Shown here piece after piece: positions 62,322-64,000 of a stretch of DNA of 64,000 nucleotides (its first letter is position 1; each line of letters begins with the position of its first letter). Made by a program: the position numbers and the translations under genes. The notes beneath the pieces are model-generated. The model ran no database searches. It worked only from the letters and a program-made list of their open reading frames with translations, and had not been told where the DNA came from. The stretch comes from Rhizobium sp. GN54 (GTDB taxonomy: Bacteria; Pseudomonadota; Alphaproteobacteria; Rhizobiales; Rhizobiaceae), in NCBI RefSeq assembly GCF_021026345.1, contig NZ_JAJNCZ010000002.1:124001-188000 (forward strand), given 5' to 3'.

Positions 62322-63733
62322 AGATGCCGAAGAGCATAGGGCTCGTTCATTTCATCGGGATCGGCGGGATCGGCATGAGCGGCATCGCCGAGGTGCTGCA
62401 CAATCTCGGCCACCGGGTACAGGGTTCCGACCAGTCCGACAGCGCCAACGTGCAGCGGCTGCGCGACAAGGGTATCGAGGTGTTCGTCGGCCACAAGGCG
62501 GAGAACATCGGCGACGCCGAAGTGGTGGTGGTGTCGACCGCCATCAAGAAGAACAATCCCGAACTGATCGCGGCGCGCGAGAAACTGCTGCCGGTGGTGC
62601 GCCGGGCCGAGATGCTGGCCGAACTGATGCGCTTCCGCAACGCGATCGCGATCGGCGGCACGCACGGCAAGACGACCACCACCTCGATGGTCGCGTCGCT
62701 GCTGGAAGCCGGCGGGCTCGACCCGACCGTCATCAATGGCGGCATCATCAACGCCTACGGCACCAATGCGCGCATGGGCGAGGGCGAGTGGATGGTGGTC
62801 GAGGCCGACGAATCCGACGGCACCTTCCTGAAGCTTCCCGCCGACGTCGCCGTCGTCACCAATATCGACCCCGAACACCTCGACCACTACGGCAATTTCG
62901 ACGCCGTCCGCGCCGCCTTCCGCCAGTTCGTCGAGAACGTGCCGTTCTACGGCTTCGGGGTGATGTGCCTGGATCATCCGGAAGTGCAGGCGATGGTCAG
63001 CCGCATCGAGGACCGCAAGGTCATCACCTATGGCGAGAACCCGCAGGCCGACGTGCGCTTCGGCAATATCCGCATGGACGGGGCGACCTCGGTGTTCGAC
63101 GTCGAGATCCGTCGGCGCCGCACCGGCCAGGTGATCGAACTGAAGGACCTTCGCCTGCCGATGCCCGGCCGCCACAACGTCTCCAACGCGACGGCGGCGA
63201 TCGCGGTCGCCCAGCGGCTCGGAATCAAGCCGGACGACATCGCCCGCGGGATCGCGGCCTTCGGCGGCGTCAAGCGGCGCTTCACGCTGACCGGAACCTG
63301 GAACGGCGTTTCCGTCTATGACGACTACGGCCACCATCCCGTCGAGATCAAGGCGGTGCTGCGGGCGGCGCGCGAGGCCTGCCAGGGGCGGATCGTCGCG
63401 GTCCACCAGCCGCACCGCTATTCGCGCGTGCACAGCCTGTTCGAGGAGTTCGCCGGCTGCTTCAACGATGCCGATACCGTGATGATCGCACCGATCTATG
63501 CGGCCGGCGAGGAGCCGATCGAAGGGGTGAGCGCTGAGACGCTGGTGTCGCGGATCAAGTCCGGCGGACATCGCGACGCACGCTACCTCGAAGGGCCGGA
63601 ACAACTGGCCTCCACCATTGGCGCCATTGCCAGGCCCGGCGACTTTGTGGTTCTCTTGGGGGCAGGTAGCATAACCTATTGGGCGGCGGCGCTGCCGAAG
63701 GAACTGGCAGGCATTTCGGGAATGACGGCATGA
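62318..63733 (+). CDS. murC: UDP-MurNAc:L-alanine ligase
   Basis: Cytoplasmic Mur ligase of 471 residues adding the first stem residue. Motifs: [29 protein letters not shown] (about 9-37), ATP loop [18 protein letters not shown] (about 110-127), [30 protein letters not shown] and [22 protein letters not shown] overlap with murG and a matching overlap with murB. Confidence 0.98.
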   Translation: MKMPKSIGLVHFIGIGGIGMSGIAEVLHNLGHRVQGSDQSDSANVQRLRDKGIEVFVGHKAENIGDAEVVVVSTAIKKNNPELIAAREKLLPVVRRAEMLAELMRFRNAIAIGGTHGKTTTTSMVASLLEAGGLDPTVINGGIINAYGTNARMGEGEWMVVEADESDGTFLKLPADVAVVTNIDPEHLDHYGNFDAVRAAFRQFVENVPFYGFGVMCLDHPEVQAMVSRIEDRKVITYGENPQADVRFGNIRMDGATSVFDVEIRRRRTGQVIELKDLRLPMPGRHNVSNATAAIAVAQRLGIKPDDIARGIAAFGGVKRRFTLTGTWNGVSVYDDYGHHPVEIKAVLRAAREACQGRIVAVHQPHRYSRVHSLFEEFAGCFNDADTVMIAPIYAAGEEPIEGVSAETLVSRIKSGGHRDARYLEGPEQLASTIGAIARPGDFVVLLGAGSITYWAAALPKELAGISGMTA

Positions 63734-64000
63734 AGCAGGTGGATGGCGAGAAACTGCTGGCGTCGCTGGGCGACAGCCTGAAGGATGTGCGGGGACGGCT
63801 GACGCCCGACGCGCCGATGGATCGCGTCACCTGGTTCAGGGCCGGAGGGCTGGCGGAAGTGATGTTCCAGCCGCACGACACCGACGACCTGGTCACCTTC
63901 CTCAAGCTCTTGCCCGAAACGGTGCCGTTGATGGTGGTGGGCGTCGGCTCGAACCTTCTGGTGCGCGACGGCGGCATTCCCGGCGTCGTCATCCGGCTTT
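63730..64000 (+). CDS. murB: UDP-N-acetylenolpyruvoylglucosamine reductase, 5' part
   Basis: Start of murB: ATG 63730 overlaps the murC stop; the window ends after about 90 codons. The visible part has [29 protein letters not shown] (FAD-binding entry) and [22 protein letters not shown], the family's flavin site. MurB reduces enolpyruvyl-UDP-GlcNAc to UDP-MurNAc with NADPH. In rhizobia ddlB, ftsQ, ftsA and ftsZ usually follow. Confidence 0.95.
   Translation, partial: MKQVDGEKLLASLGDSLKDVRGRLTPDAPMDRVTWFRAGGLAEVMFQPHDTDDLVTFLKLLPETVPLMVVGVGSNLLVRDGGIPGVVIRL

Noticed and set aside
1-64000. CRISPR arrays, tRNA genes, insertion sequences or integrases
   Set aside because: I looked for regularly spaced repeats, tRNA-like cloverleaf arms and transposase or recombinase motifs and saw none.

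Overview
The window reads as chromosomal DNA of a high-G+C alphaproteobacterium of the order Hyphomicrobiales, most likely family Rhizobiaceae (Sinorhizobium/Ensifer, Shinella or Rhizobium-like). Reasons: a complete-looking dcw cluster in rhizobial order, a type A RNase P RNA beginning 70 bases before a run of 500 bases leading to mraZ, a btaA-btaB betaine-lipid pair behind a Pho box, metF behind an ArsR/methyltransferase regulator, and a PPi-type phosphofructokinase. From memory the 31-51 kb part is collinear with the S. meliloti chromosome around btaAB and metF; this was not checked. I see no insertion sequences, phage genes, CRISPR array or tRNA.

Region 1 (0.2-14.4 kb) is an accessory catabolic island. 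On the minus strand an RpiR-type regulator is followed by a four-gene ABC importer (binding protein, two permeases, ATPase). Divergently, on the plus strand, come an N-formylglutamate-amidohydrolase-like enzyme, a three-gene TRAP transporter, a glutamine-synthetase-like gamma-glutamyl ligase, an aldehyde dehydrogenase and an iron-type alcohol dehydrogenase, closed by a strong terminator. A toxin-antitoxin pair sits between the ligase and the dehydrogenases. Three TGAAGA-type elements in the divergent promoter region, two of them lying on the -10 boxes, suggest one regulator controls both arms. The gene set fits import and gamma-glutamylation-dependent breakdown of an amine or amino alcohol, substrate unknown.

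Region 2 (14.7-29.4 kb) is mixed: two tandem orphan ParA-type ATPases, a soluble globin-coupled chemoreceptor, an MFS exporter divergent from a MerR regulator with a SoxR-like operator, an L,D-transpeptidase, an aldose-epimerase-like protein, a small DUF442 protein, a translationally coupled CoA-transferase/TPP-enzyme pair, a DMT permease with an alpha/beta hydrolase, and an RNase T2 homologue whose second catalytic motif is altered.

Region 3 (29.6-49.8 kb) is housekeeping and envelope: EttA, SahR-like regulator plus metF, a 25-residue membrane microprotein, four more transport proteins (two DMT, one LysE), many peptidoglycan-acting enzymes (MltB-type, GH25, two SLT-type transglycosylases, an AmpD-like amidase), an Omp25/31-like barrel, btaAB, a serine hydrolase, PPi-phosphofructokinase, a TerB-DnaJ protein and a FAD oxidoreductase.

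Region 4 (49.8-64 kb) holds rnpB and then the division/cell-wall cluster mraZ-rsmH-ftsL-ftsI-murE-murF-mraY-murD-ftsW-murG-murC-murB, the last cut by the window end. Most junctions overlap by 1-4 bases or are a few bases apart. Four perfectly phased TGGGN repeats upstream of mraZ look like its autoregulatory operator, and a hairpin between murF and mraY is the one clear break in the transcription unit.
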